Source: Epiperipatus broadwayi (Eukaryota > Onychophora > Udeonychophora > Euonychophora > Peripatidae). Taken from it: DNA of 64,000 nucleotides. Position 1 is the stretch's first letter, and every line of letters starts with the position of its first letter. The stretch lies in assembly GCA_028023455.1 (NCBI GenBank), contig JAQFVV010006231.1, positions 9,735,848 through 9,799,847 on the forward strand. The letters run 5' to 3'. The notes under the pieces were generated by a model. The model saw only the letters and a program-made list of their open reading frames with translations, made no database searches and was not told the origin of the DNA. A program made the position numbers and the translations under genes. Positions 12,658 to 23,160 of this stretch are shown here, in pieces.

Positions 12658-12680
12658 TAATGATGATGATATATATATAT

Positions 12681-15600
12681 ATACTTGCTTAATACCACCA
12701 TCAATTTATATCTTTGTAAACTGCAATTTAAAAATGTTACAAGTATAGTTTTGTCAGTCAATCTATGGAAATATCTATTTGTAAGTCAAAATCAGATCAT
12801 TTATTAGTATTCTAATTAATAAATATACTGATCATTATTTTAAGTTATTCCAATAAAGTTATTTGGTATTAAAATAGACTGATTTTTATATGTGTATTTG
12901 TTCTTGTTTACAGTTACTAAGGTCCTTGCAATCCCAAGCTAGTTTAGGGCAATAAAGGTATTTATATATGTCTATGGAGATATATGTTTGTGCGGTCATT
13001 CAGATATTTCTCTAAAGAATTATTTGGATGGTATTAAATTAAAAGTCACCTCTAATGTTCACACACTTAATTTTATTTAGATTTTATGAAGATAATTAGT
13101 TCATTGATGACAATCAGCATTGATATAATAATACCAGCACTATGATATATAATTATCATAATTATTTTTATCACTTATATAAATGCTTTTATGATATGCT
13201 TAAGTATGGCAGTACCTAGATGATGATTAGCCTAAGATTTATAATATATCTTTTTTAAATTGCTGGTGATGTCAGGTTATTTTTAACTATTAAATATTTA
13301 TAATGCCTTTTAATGCTGATTTGTACTCACTCACCAATTGAGATGTTTGGGATGCTGATATTGTGCCATCACCCAAGATCACCCATTACTTACTGTCATA
13401 ATATCTTAAAAAAATAAATGGTTTAATTAATGCTTTAGAGTTCACAATAAGATTTAAATGATGAAAATAATAGATTTATACACTTTGAGCTTTAGAATTC
13501 ATCACTCACCACTATTCTAAACAATGCAGGACCATCTATCTATATTATATAATACCCTAAAATATGACTACTCCATCACATCATTTAACTCATTTTATTT
13601 GTTGAATGTCTGGGTGTTTTAATTATTTAAGTATTCTGTTCTTGTTATTAATTTTAGGTATTGTAAATGAATAATTATAATACAAATAAAAGCAATTAAT
13701 AAAATATTTTGTCTATTATTGTTGATGATATCATTTCCATCATTTTGCTGCGTTAGCTATATTAATTAATGAATTTAAGAAAATAGTGTTTAAATTAAAT
13801 AGTATTGTAGATATGTGTATGCTAAAAATGTATATTACATAGGATTTAATGTCAGGCTCATGATTCAAGCTTTGCCATGATACGGGTGGAGAAATGAATA
13901 TTCAAAGTGTAGTATTGTCTAAATGTATAAGATCAATAGCAGTCACTCAAAACTAATTATAACCCTTAATTTCAGAAAAGAGAGAAAATAAACATAAAAG
14001 ATAAAGTCTAAAAGGCTAAAAAGGAAATTTGCAGTTTGTAAAACACAAAAATAACCATATATATCAAATACTGAGTACTTAATCTATTTATCTGATATCT
14101 TGCAATATTGTTGTTCAACTTCTTAAAAAAAAAAAAAGTGAAGCCAAAATTGTCGTAGTCTTGGAACTAATGAATGGAAAAACATGGATCAAACGAATAT
14201 ACAATTCCATTATCATTGTAAAGTTGTAAAATAAAATACTACCCCAGTTTTTCTTAATTCGGCATTTGAATCGTGAAATATATTTAATAATAAAAGCAAA
14301 TATTTTGCTGATGTGCATTTTCATTATTATTATTTTTGAATAAAATTTTTATTAAAAGGACATCAATAAGTGTTTATTCAATAATTCTTTTTGAGTTTCT
14401 CTTATATTTTCTCATTTAATAAAATATTTAATTTCTCTTATGCAGACCTTTATTCCCCTTCCCCTTTCATAAACGCTAGTAGTATTTTCCATTTTTAATG
14501 TAAAATGATTTCTGAAAATTTTTAATATTTTATTTCTAGGCTTTATTAAAAAAAACACTCCCCACTCGGGTGAACTCTAAATATCTGAAGGTAAAATGTT
14601 GTAATAGAAGGAATCTTGAGTGGGGAATCCTGCTGCGATTTCACACAAACATAACGATATATAGTTTCTCCAATACCAACTGCTGACAAGATTAGCTTGG
14701 GATGAGACTTCTTATCATTTTCAAAATTATATTAGTTTATTAACTGTAATAAAGTCATTAAAAAAATTTCAAACGCATTCACCCGTAATCAAATGAAATT
14801 ACTGGAGTCCAATTGATATAAATGACTGCATAAGTATGACGAAATCTTATAAAGTTATCACGATGCATTGACAGAATTAAAGCACAGTCGCTCAGGGAAT
14901 TTTTATTAAAATATAAATTTCAAGTAAATAAACACAGACAAAAAAAAATAAAAAGTTTTTTTTTTTAAATACAACCTAATATTCGACAGTTATTATTAAT
15001 ATTAATGACATTATAAATGCTTCTCTTGTGTAGCTTTAAATGACCGAATTTATTATTAAAGTTTATCAGTTCTAAATATTAGATGCCAAACTAGCAAGAG
15101 GAAGCAAGTAATAGCAATAAACCATGAATAATAACTTCAAAGTCGCAATAATATGAACGGTCTAATTCCTGAATCAGCATTCAGATGATTTATTCTATGC
15201 AGTTTAGTACAGCGATAAAATAGTGCATTAGGGCAATTAGGTTTTTGGACTGATTCCTAGATCAATCTAGGTGCTCAAAGGTCACATGATCTTCCAAACA
15301 ACTAAATATACAATGCACATACATTCATATGGAAACTTAATATATACACCCATAACAAAATAAATTAATAAATACACACAGAGATCAGATAAATATACTA
15401 TTAGCAATTGAATAGTTAGAAAGTCCTCATTATTTAAAATTTTGCTATGAATAATTGCTTGCTTTAATGAAATTCATCAAAGTGAGATCATGACTATTAT
15501 ATCTTTGAAAATGGCATTTTTTTTTTTTATTAAATGGCAATTGCACTTGAACTCTTTAAAGTTTATGGTAGGTAAAAGATAGGTCAGTCTGTAAATAATC

Positions 15601-15719
15601 CTGAGTAAATGTTTGTCCACTGCTAATCATAGAAAAACAACAAAGAAGGGTAATATTGACTAGATTTTCCAAATGCCCCTTGGAGAGGATATGTTTTTCC
15701 ATTTTTATTTTACCCGTTT
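12681..15719. other. AT-rich sequence without a recognisable gene
   Basis: No coding signal found. A small imperfect hairpin lies at about 14,560-14,633 (arms ACTCCCCACTCGGG and CTTGAGTGGGGAAT), and CCTAGATCAATCTAGG is a palindrome at about 15,257. Confidence 0.5.
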
Positions 15720-17510
15720 AGTTAAAAATAATTAGAAATATAATTGAGAATTGGCAAAGAGAGTTATAGAAGAGAATAAAAATCTCAGAGGTATAAGTAA
15801 TATTTTGAAATGTATGAAAGAGTACTACAAAATAATGGGTTGTGTGCTAATATGCAGCTGAAGAGAAGTTTATTCTTTCGAGTAGAAATATTAAAATAAT
15901 GCCTAGCACTTTCAAGAGTTACACTACTCTCACAATTATAGCTGGGGTAAGTTGTAAAGTAATGGAGTGAATGCGTGTGTAAGTATACATATTGTTGTAG
16001 AAATTCAATAGTAATAAAAAACATGAAAACAAAATATCCTTTAAAATTATTATATCTCCTGAATTGCCAAATATTTTAAAGGAAGAAATGAGATGTATAA
16101 TTAAATCTATAAAATAAGAAAAAGTTACAGGAACTGAAATTACTGTTGATATCTTAAAAGAACCAAACTGAAAATATTGAAAAATTGTTGATAAAATTGT
16201 ATACCAAATGTTTAAATGATAAAGTTATGTCAGACAATTGAAAGAATGTAATATTGATATTTAAGAAAGTTGATAAAGAAGATATTTATTATTATAGACA
16301 TACCAGTCTTTTATCAGTTTTATACAAAATCTTAATCAAGATAATTACAATTCATCTAAGAAAAATTCTGAATTTAAATCTATTGAAAGAATAAGCTATA
16401 TTTGAAAACGGTTTTAACAGAACAAATCATATCCTATCGAAGTCCTGAGAAAAGTTATAAAAAGGTGTAATGAATGAGTTATCATTATGTTCTGGATTTG
16501 TAGAATGTAAAAAGGCATTTATTTCTATAAATATTTCTATAATAGTGATTAAAGTTTTACACTATCAAAACATAGTTTTAGAATGGTGGCATATTCTGAA
16601 GAATATTCATCAAAATGCAGCAGCAATGATTAGATTATAAGATGAGACTAAGAGGTTAATATATGAGAAAAGGGTATTAAAAAGAGGTTTCATATTTTCA
16701 AAACTTTTTACCCTGATTATTATATGAAAATATTTTGTGGATTAAAATGGTAAGTTAAAAGAATGAAAGTAAACTGAGATTATTTAATCATCTAAATTTT
16801 GTAAATGATGTAGTTGTTTTCAAAAATAATGCTTCAGAGCTTCAGGAAATGTTATTAGATTAAAGTAAAAAAGTAGGATTGAAGATTAATATTAAAAAGA
16901 CTGAAGTAACAATATTCACTGGATTATCTCAGAAAAGGAAAATAAAGATTAATAATTACAGATTAAAAAAAGTTAACAACTTCAAGTACTTTAGTCATAT
17001 GAATGAAACAGATAAAAACAGAATTGATGAAATTAATCAAAGATTTAAACTAGGATGAAATGTTTTTGATATAAATAATTTTGCATTAAAAACAAATATG
17101 CTTAATGTTTAAAAGCAAAGGTTTGTAATAGATGTATTTTATCTGTTCTTATTTATGGATCTGAGAATTGGACATATCAGGATTAGAAGACAGAAATTTC
17201 AGACCATTCAAGAAAATATGAAGAAATAAATATCATTGACCTCACTAAAAAAATTAAATGACTTAAATGGAGTTGGGCTGAACATATTGCTATAAGAAAT
17301 ACATGTTATTAGACAAGTTGCCGAAACCATAAACAGAATTCCAAGAAGTTGTAAAATATCTAGAAAGAGATGACATGGGAGAAATGATGAATATGTGAAA
17401 TAAGGAATTTTGTTGGTATATGAAGAAAAATGGCTATGGATTGAAGAAACTGGATTAACTTGGAGAGATTTTCATTCTGTCTGTGGATTAATGAAGGTTA
17501 AAAAATGAAA
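15720..17510 (+). pseudogene. Decayed copy of the RTE-like LINE (linker, RT and 3' end)
   Basis: Read in shifting frames, this stretch follows the 10.90-12.66 kb part of the intact copy from end to end. The linker matches at about 15,721-15,815, TCTCCTGAATTGCCAA corresponds to TCTTCCGAATTGCCCA, and the end GTCTGTGGATTAATGAAGGTTAA corresponds to the intact C-terminus. Many stops and indels break it, so no frame of 60 codons survives. Motif A reads FVECKKAF (Asp to Glu) and motif C reads FVND at 16,798-16,809 (first Asp to Asn), so it cannot be active. The interval 15,772-16,058 is about 100 nt longer than its counterpart, pointing to an insertion. It retains GAG where the intact copy has TAA. 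Confidence 0.82.
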
Positions 17511-18400
17511 AGCTAGGCAAAAACAATGTCAGATCTTTAGCTATGTTGTGTAGGTGGTAATTATTTGCAAAAAAAAAAAAAAAAAATCTTAAGCTTGATT
17601 ATAACATGAATACATTTTCAAGTTTTATCCAGCCAAAATTCAAACCTAGATTGTAAAAATAAATGTGAATGTACTTCTACTATATCATGAAATTATTACA
17701 ATATGCCTAATAATTAAAGTTTATGATGATGTCATAAGTATAGACTACTGTTTTTCAAAGTGGTTGACTTCCACTTTCAGGGGCTCTATTTGGGAATCCA
17801 TGGGTCCACACACCAGAATCATTATTTCAAGTGTTTTGTAAACTTTTAAGTAGATATTTTAAATTTGAAATAATTAATTATATAATTATAATTCTTGCAA
17901 ATCACAAAAATTACAATACAGCTTCTAAAAATAAAGATAATAATAATTTTTACAATGTTTTGAAAATTAGAATTTTTTGAATTATCATGATATGATGTCC
18001 ACAGGACAAAAAAATTTGGGGACTTCTGGTACAGACGGTGAACAAAAGCCTTAAGATGGCATATAAACATATAAATAGTAACTTTACTCAGCTTGTGCTC
18101 CCAAGCTCATTAAAATTAGTTGTCACTCATGCACTTGCTCAGCAAATGGTTTTTTTTTTTTTTAAAAATAAAATAAAAACGATAACAAAATTGGTAGAGA
18201 CAATATATAAATCGATTAGTATTAGTTAATAAAGTACTATAAATTTCAGTACATTATCTTTAAAGAAAGATAATAAACAAATATGCACAGAACGCATAAA
18301 GCTAAGCTTTAATAATGTTAATTAAGGATAGTGTGCTTAGCATGCTTTCGACTTAAAAAGACAAATATTTGTTAATTTTTATAATATATTGTACCACAGA
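17511..18400. other. AT-rich sequence without a recognisable gene
   Basis: No gene seen. A stretch of more ordinary composition at about 17,750-17,820 (CAAAGTGGTTGACTTCCACT) may be a decayed repeat end that I cannot identify. Confidence 0.4.
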
Positions 18401-18712
18401 AATTATAAGGGACTTGAACTTGAATTTTCAAACTCCCCATATACATCCAATTTTTCCATCTCACACAAAAGATACACATGACCACATAAATGCATAAAAG
18501 ACAAACAATCTCCAATATACATATTTTGTGCTGAACAAGCACTCATCAGTTGATCTAGATTACCATCTCCCACACATTCATACAATCATTGCTCAGTTTA
18601 TATCAAAACAACAAATCTTTGAACTTTAATAAACAAACTTCAATCTTCTCCATTCTCCGATTCCTCTATCATCCATTTCATTGAAAATCCGAGGATAGAA
18701 TGTTCAAAGACT
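18401..18712 (+). repeat. Dispersed repeat family F, copy 1
   Basis: This roughly 310-bp unit begins AATTATAAGGGACTTGAA and contains GATACACATGACCACATA, GCTGAACAAGCACTCATCAG, GATCTAGATTACCATCTC and CTTTAATAAACAAACTTCAATC in the same order as copy 2 and both arms of the fold-back at 38.39-38.96 kb. It extends past copy 2 through CATCCATTTCATTGAAAATC, which corresponds to the loop-proximal sequence of the 38.6-kb element read on the minus strand. No frame or tRNA-like promoter is evident. A non-autonomous mobile element is likely, of unknown class. Confidence 0.68.
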
Positions 18713-18873
18713 TTGTTGATGCAATATTATTGTTATACCCAAGTTGATCTTAAGTCAATCTGACCCCTCACTCACAGGACCTTAATATCTCCATTTAATT
18801 ATACAGAAGAGGGATGGGCAGAATACAGACTGAATATGTAATATTTAAATACATGTATATACTAAATTTAATG

Positions 18874-19112
18874 TAATTATAAGGGACTTAAATTCAAATT
18901 TTCAAGCTCTCCACCCCATCCAATCCATCTCACATAATTGATACACATGACCACATACATGCATAAAAGATAAATGATCCCCTATATAAATATTTTGTGC
19001 TGAACTAGTCCTCATCAGTTGGTCCAGATCACCAACTCCCATACATACATACAAACAGTGCTCAGTTTATATCAAGGTAGCAAATCTTTAAACTTTAATG
19101 GACAAGCTAATA
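18874..19112 (+). repeat. Dispersed repeat family F, copy 2
   Basis: Second copy in the same orientation, starting 473 bp after copy 1 with the same AATTATAAGGGACTTAAA. It shares GATACACATGACCACATACATGC, GCTGAACTAGTCCTCATCAG and GTCCAGATCACCAACTCCCA and ends near GACAAGCTAA, so it lacks the last 80 bp or so of copy 1. Divergence from copy 1 is moderate. Confidence 0.66.
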
Positions 19113-20770
19113 TAAACATATGAATCGTTACTTTATATATAAAAGTTTTAGGCATAAATTTTAATCATGTCTAGCTTATTGAGTAAATAAAGTTATATTA
19201 TCGTACTAGTACGGCAGACTTCTGGATTAATGTTCAAAGTGATAGTACTGTACATATGTTTTCTGGATTATTCAGGCAACTTGCAGTTTATTATTAGTAA
19301 GGTTTGGAAAGGAGCTTCAGTGTAGAGTGTTTGATCAGCAAAGAAAATCAAAAGGTCGGTCAGGTCACTAGCTTAGATCATGTTGAAACAGAGTTAGGTC
19401 TGAAGAAAAAAGTTTGCCATGGTATAAACACCTCAGCACTCATTACTATCAGAACAACAATGGAGATGGTTGGTCCATCCATTTGATTGTGATGATTTCT
19501 TTTAACTAGCCATGCCCAATTTAGTAGATATCGGGAATCACTGCAATGGTTGTTACTTGAGACTGACTAGCAACAAGTGCTAAGGTCTGGAAATACTCAA
19601 TAATAAAGAAGTCTGAACTCTTCTTTCATAAAGAGCAGGTGAATACATTTACATTAAATTTGGAAGCTTATGTATGACTTCAGCTTCTTTGTTCTTTTCT
19701 CAGAAACTTAACAGAGAACGGGTATTAATTAATTAAAAAATACCATTCGAGATAAGTCAGCATTCTATTACTAATTAAATTTCTAATTAATTGCCTTGTG
19801 GAATTTTTATTTGAACAATGTCCGCTGTAAGTGCATTCCATTTTTAAGATTAACATAATTAAAGCCAAATCTCTTACACCAGTCACTGTCTAAAAGACAG
19901 AAAATAAACTTGCATAAAGACATTTTTCTTTTTAAAGTTCATTTTGCTTTACAAAAAAAAAAATTATATACTTGGATATGCGTGCGTTATATATATATCC
20001 GATCGCACATTTGAAAATTAGGAGTTTAAAATACAACCCAAAACAATAATTTTAACCTGTTAACGACCATATGATATTTGTCCACATAATATAATTACAA
20101 TTTGAGACTCATCAAAGCGTCTCAATATATATATATATGTGAATGTATATATATTAGAACTAATGTAATTCATTTTTCAATTACTGCTCTGAAAAAAATT
20201 GCTAGATAGTTAAAGCTATAAAGAAAAAATAAAGAAAGAATAATCATTTTATAAGACAAAAATATTATAAAAAGAAAGGAATGCTTATAAAAAAAATCAA
20301 AAACCTTGAACATATAAAATGGTCCTAACTTGCTGCTAACTGTCAAATATCTTTTATAAAGTAAATATTAATCTTCTTTCCCCTCAGAATCATTAACAAT
20401 AAGACTCTAACACCAACTTTACAACATTTTTTGATTTCAACTTTTCATACATCTTAGATAAATATTCTTATTTAAGCAACTTCCCCCCATTTTTTTACAT
20501 TTATTATACAGTGAAATCTGAATCCATCATTTTTCAAAAGACAAAAAAAAAAAAATTGATAGATGTAAAAAAAAAAAAAAATAGAAAGTAAGTCTATTAA
20601 CATTTTACATTTACACATAAAAAAGAATTCATATGACAAAATGTTTATAAAATATAATATATAACTTTAAATGAATAATTATATACAACTATATCTCACT
20701 TAGAACTTGAACTTTATACAAGGTTTCACAATAGCGATCATTATCAATTTATAATCACTCTTAATAAAGA
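19113..20770. other. No recognisable gene; less AT-rich island at 19.2-19.7 kb
   Basis: Roughly 19,200-19,690 is noticeably richer in G and C than the flanks and abuts the repeat family F tandem. It has a 60-codon + frame (19,304-19,486) with an ordinary residue mix but no motif I recognise. It may be the unrecognised interior of a mobile element. The remainder is AT-rich with a short (AT)n near 20,128. Confidence 0.35.
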
Positions 20771-20866
20771 AAAAAATTGGTAGCCATTTTGTAAGATTGA
20801 TGATGTCATAGAATAGTAAAAAAAATTGGTGGCCATTTTGTAAGACTGATGATGTCATAGAATAGT
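20771..20866. repeat. Tandem duplication, period about 48 bp
   Basis: Two adjacent units of AAAATTGGTAGCCATTTTG... GATGATGTCATAGAATAG differ at only about two positions, apart from the length of the A run. The low divergence indicates a recent duplication. Confidence 0.72.
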
Positions 20867-22224
20867 TATTAACTATGCTATGTCATCCAAAAGCAAAATA
20901 ATGACTTTCATATTGAAATTGTACAGTAGACTTTATTCATAATTTATAATAAGATACACATTATGAGTGCTGTATATAATATTTATGATTATAAATTTAA
21001 AAGGTGATTATGCAGAACAGAATTTTATTTATTTTTCATTCCTGCAAGTCAATCAGTATTTCATAAATGACACATCCAAAGTAAAGATTTTCATCATTAA
21101 TGATTACAAAAACAAAATGAAAGTGTTTCATTTAGTATAATAATCAAATCACATTTTAACAGTGTACAACAACCAAATATATTAATACAATATTAAATTT
21201 TAAAATGTATACATTAGTTTAAAAACTATACAGTGTTATTACTCACTTTTATGGATTACATTTTTTATTCATTTTGCTTGTGGCAAAAATTACATTCATT
21301 GTATTGTAATTTAATTATTGTAATTATAATTTTGAAAAAATATATGATTTAATAATAATAAATTTTGTATGATCATAAATTATTAAATCTAAATTATAAA
21401 TAAAATGTAATCTATTTGCAATTTTAAAACATCTCATAATTTGTTTCATAATAGTAGATGTTACTACAATTGTATAAAAAATATAGAAATGGGGTCAAAA
21501 AATAAAAATTTTCTTCAGCATAAAACTAAAAATAAATTTTAGTCATATACTACTATTAGTATTTAATTTTAAATTAGATACAGTGTAAATATTAGCTAAA
21601 TTATTCAGTCAAATCATACTAACATATTGTTGGTTTTAAAAAATGCGAACAAAATGCAATAGAAATAAAATGAATAAGAATGTCATTAATATTTATTTAA
21701 ATAGTATGTATCTCTACCTTCACAATTATAGTACTAATTGAAAATTTTTTAAGTCATTTCCAAAAAAATAGGTACCACACTTTATAAAATGTGACATCTC
21801 ATGGCAAAAAAACAAAACAAAACACATCTAGCATATTTGTATATAAAGTATGATTTATTTAGAACTGCATAGTACATATTATAAAAAAAGGCTTAAATAT
21901 TTATTACAATGTGCAAACACAGAATGCATTAGATACTTTCTTTTTCAATATGTGAGAATATATATATATATTTGACATTAACTGGGATTAGGGTTAGATA
22001 ATGTACAGAATGTTAATTTTACTACTTTTACACTAAGAATAAATAAAAATATTTTTTATAACCAATTTAAATAAGTTATTTTTAAAAAAATTTAAATAAT
22101 TTAATGTAAATATAATATAGTACAAATTTTAAAAAATAAAACTTCTGTATGGATTTTTTTTTTCAGCACAATGAAAAACAGTTGTTTAAAAGAACACAAA
22201 AAATTGTTAAAAGCTAACTTACTT
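20867..22224. other. AT-rich sequence without a recognisable gene
   Basis: No coding signal found. If the exon call at 22.2-22.4 kb is right, the part just below 22,225 would be its 3' UTR on the minus strand. Confidence 0.45.
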
Positions 22225-22437
22225 TCATTTTCTGTACTTTTGGAAAATTAAGACCCATTTTTTTCCATAGTAATTCTGTTTAAAATTTATAGCTACACCT
22301 TTTCCAACTAAAATCATGATAGCAACTAATAGGACCATGAACAAAATCAATAGAATATTTGAGATTGGAAACTGAAATGAATATCTTATGTTGACTGGAG
22401 AGATAATGAAATCATGACACCTATCTGTTCTATGGAT
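22225..22437 (-). CDS. Possible terminal exon of a single-pass membrane protein
   Basis: On the minus strand 70 codons are open up to TGA at 22,225-22,227. The residues are unusually protein-like: a polar stretch (DRCHDFIISPVNIRYSFQF), a hydrophobic segment of about 22 residues (from ISNILLILFMVLLVAIMILVG), then a basic tail ending FQKYRK. That is the pattern of a type I membrane anchor with a short cytoplasmic tail. Two acceptors lie in frame: TTATCTCTCCAG (exon from about 22,394) and ATTCATTTCAG (exon from 22,371). No Met opens the frame, consistent with an internal start to the exon. I do not recognise the family. Upstream exons would lie at higher coordinates; none is certain. A chance open stretch remains possible. 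Confidence 0.35.
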   Translation of the reverse strand: MHRTDRCHDFIISPVNIRYSFQFPISNILLILFMVLLVAIMILVGKGVAINFKQNYYGKKWVLIFQKYRK

Positions 22438-22539
22438 TTATCTAGGTTTACCATCACTACTATTTTTAAAAACAAAGACAAAATAGAAAAAAGTGCTCAA
22501 ACTAGCGTAAGTGCATTCAAACTCACTAAAATCATAAAA

Positions 22540-22720
22540 TCACAGCATCCCATATGAAAAGAAAACTCAAGAAACATCAACCATTCATTCTAAAATTTTT
22601 CTCCAGAGATCGTCAGCTATCAACATCTGATGCATTTCTCCAAAAAATCCAAGATCATCAAAGGATATAGAAGACAATTGATGATTCAGAAAGAACAACT
22701 TTAAACCAAGTTTTTTTTAC
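22540..22720. other. Coding-like island, unresolved
   Basis: This is a less AT-rich patch readable on both strands. On - it gives SFDDLGFFGEMHQMLIADD before a stop at about 22,590; on + it gives HQPFILKFFSRDRQLSTSD with a stop soon after. Neither matches a family I know. It could be an upstream exon of the 22.2-kb candidate or a decayed transposon. Confidence 0.25.
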
Positions 22721-22850
22721 ATAGATTTGTTGTATCATTATTCAAACATACATATTTGAAGTGAATAGTCTCATAATACACATAGCACAATTTACATAAA
22801 CATGTAATGTACTTAAAAGGTTTTTTAAAATTACTATATACAGTACAATC

Positions 22851-23160
22851 AGCATTAAGCCAATGACCATGCACTTGATGGATTTTAACTATAAATGAAT
22901 ACTCTCACTTTTCAAACACAAGATAAAAGTCTTTGTGAAAAGATAGAATGAATCCATCTATCCTTTTAACTCAAACCAAGTCTTTGTGAAAGATAGAATG
23001 AATCCATCTATCCTTTCAACCCAAACCTAAATGTTTGGATTGAAATGATAGATGGATTCATTCTATCTTTTCACAAAGACTTTATCTTGTGTTTGGAAAA
23101 TGAGAATATTCATTTATAGTTAAAATCCACAAAGTGCATGTGCATTAGCTTAATGCTGAT
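22851..23160. mobile_element. Fold-back element, about 310 bp
   Basis: The left arm (22,851 to about 22,965) and right arm (about 23,045-23,160) are near-exact reverse complements. Both begin AGCATTAAGC read inward and continue through GGATTTTAACTATAAATGAAT and AAACACAAGATAAA. The left arm also carries a tandem duplication of about 50 bp (22,927-22,977 and 22,978-23,027) that the right arm lacks. The RNA or single strand would form a long hairpin. No transposase frame. A MITE is likely. Confidence 0.7.
22927..23027. repeat. Tandem duplication inside the fold-back arm
   Basis: Two units of AAGTCTTTGTGAAAGATAG ... CATCTATCCTTT differ at only a few bases. Only the left arm is duplicated, so the duplication came after the hairpin formed. 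Confidence 0.7.

Larger units (their letters stand above)
9190..12680 (+). mobile_element. RTE-like non-LTR retrotransposon, nearly full length
   Basis: The element has a 5' leader richer in G and C than its surroundings (about 9,190-9,828), one long frame encoding APE-type endonuclease then reverse transcriptase, a stop at 12,655-12,657, almost no 3' UTR, and a 3' end of TGATAATGATGATGAT running into (AT)n. A single EN-RT protein and a short TGA-repeat tail fit the RTE group; assignment within it is uncertain. The leader is confirmed as part of the element because a decayed copy at 39.3-40.1 kb carries the same leader (clear from about 9,385). The exact 5' boundary is unknown. The main visible lesion in the long frame is a TAA at 10,969-10,971. 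It is probably the recent source type for the truncated copy at 32.97 kb. Confidence 0.85.

Noticed and set aside
10108-12761. Antisense open frames of 60-150 codons at 10,108-10,539, 10,677-11,075, 11,100-11,303 and 12,312-12,761 (minus)
   Set aside because: They lie opposite the LINE frame, and their residues are the antisense image of its codons; no independent motif.
13335-13400. Minus-strand exon ending in GTGAGT near 13,335
   Set aside because: All three frames after the nearest acceptor (ATGACAG) hit stops within a few codons.
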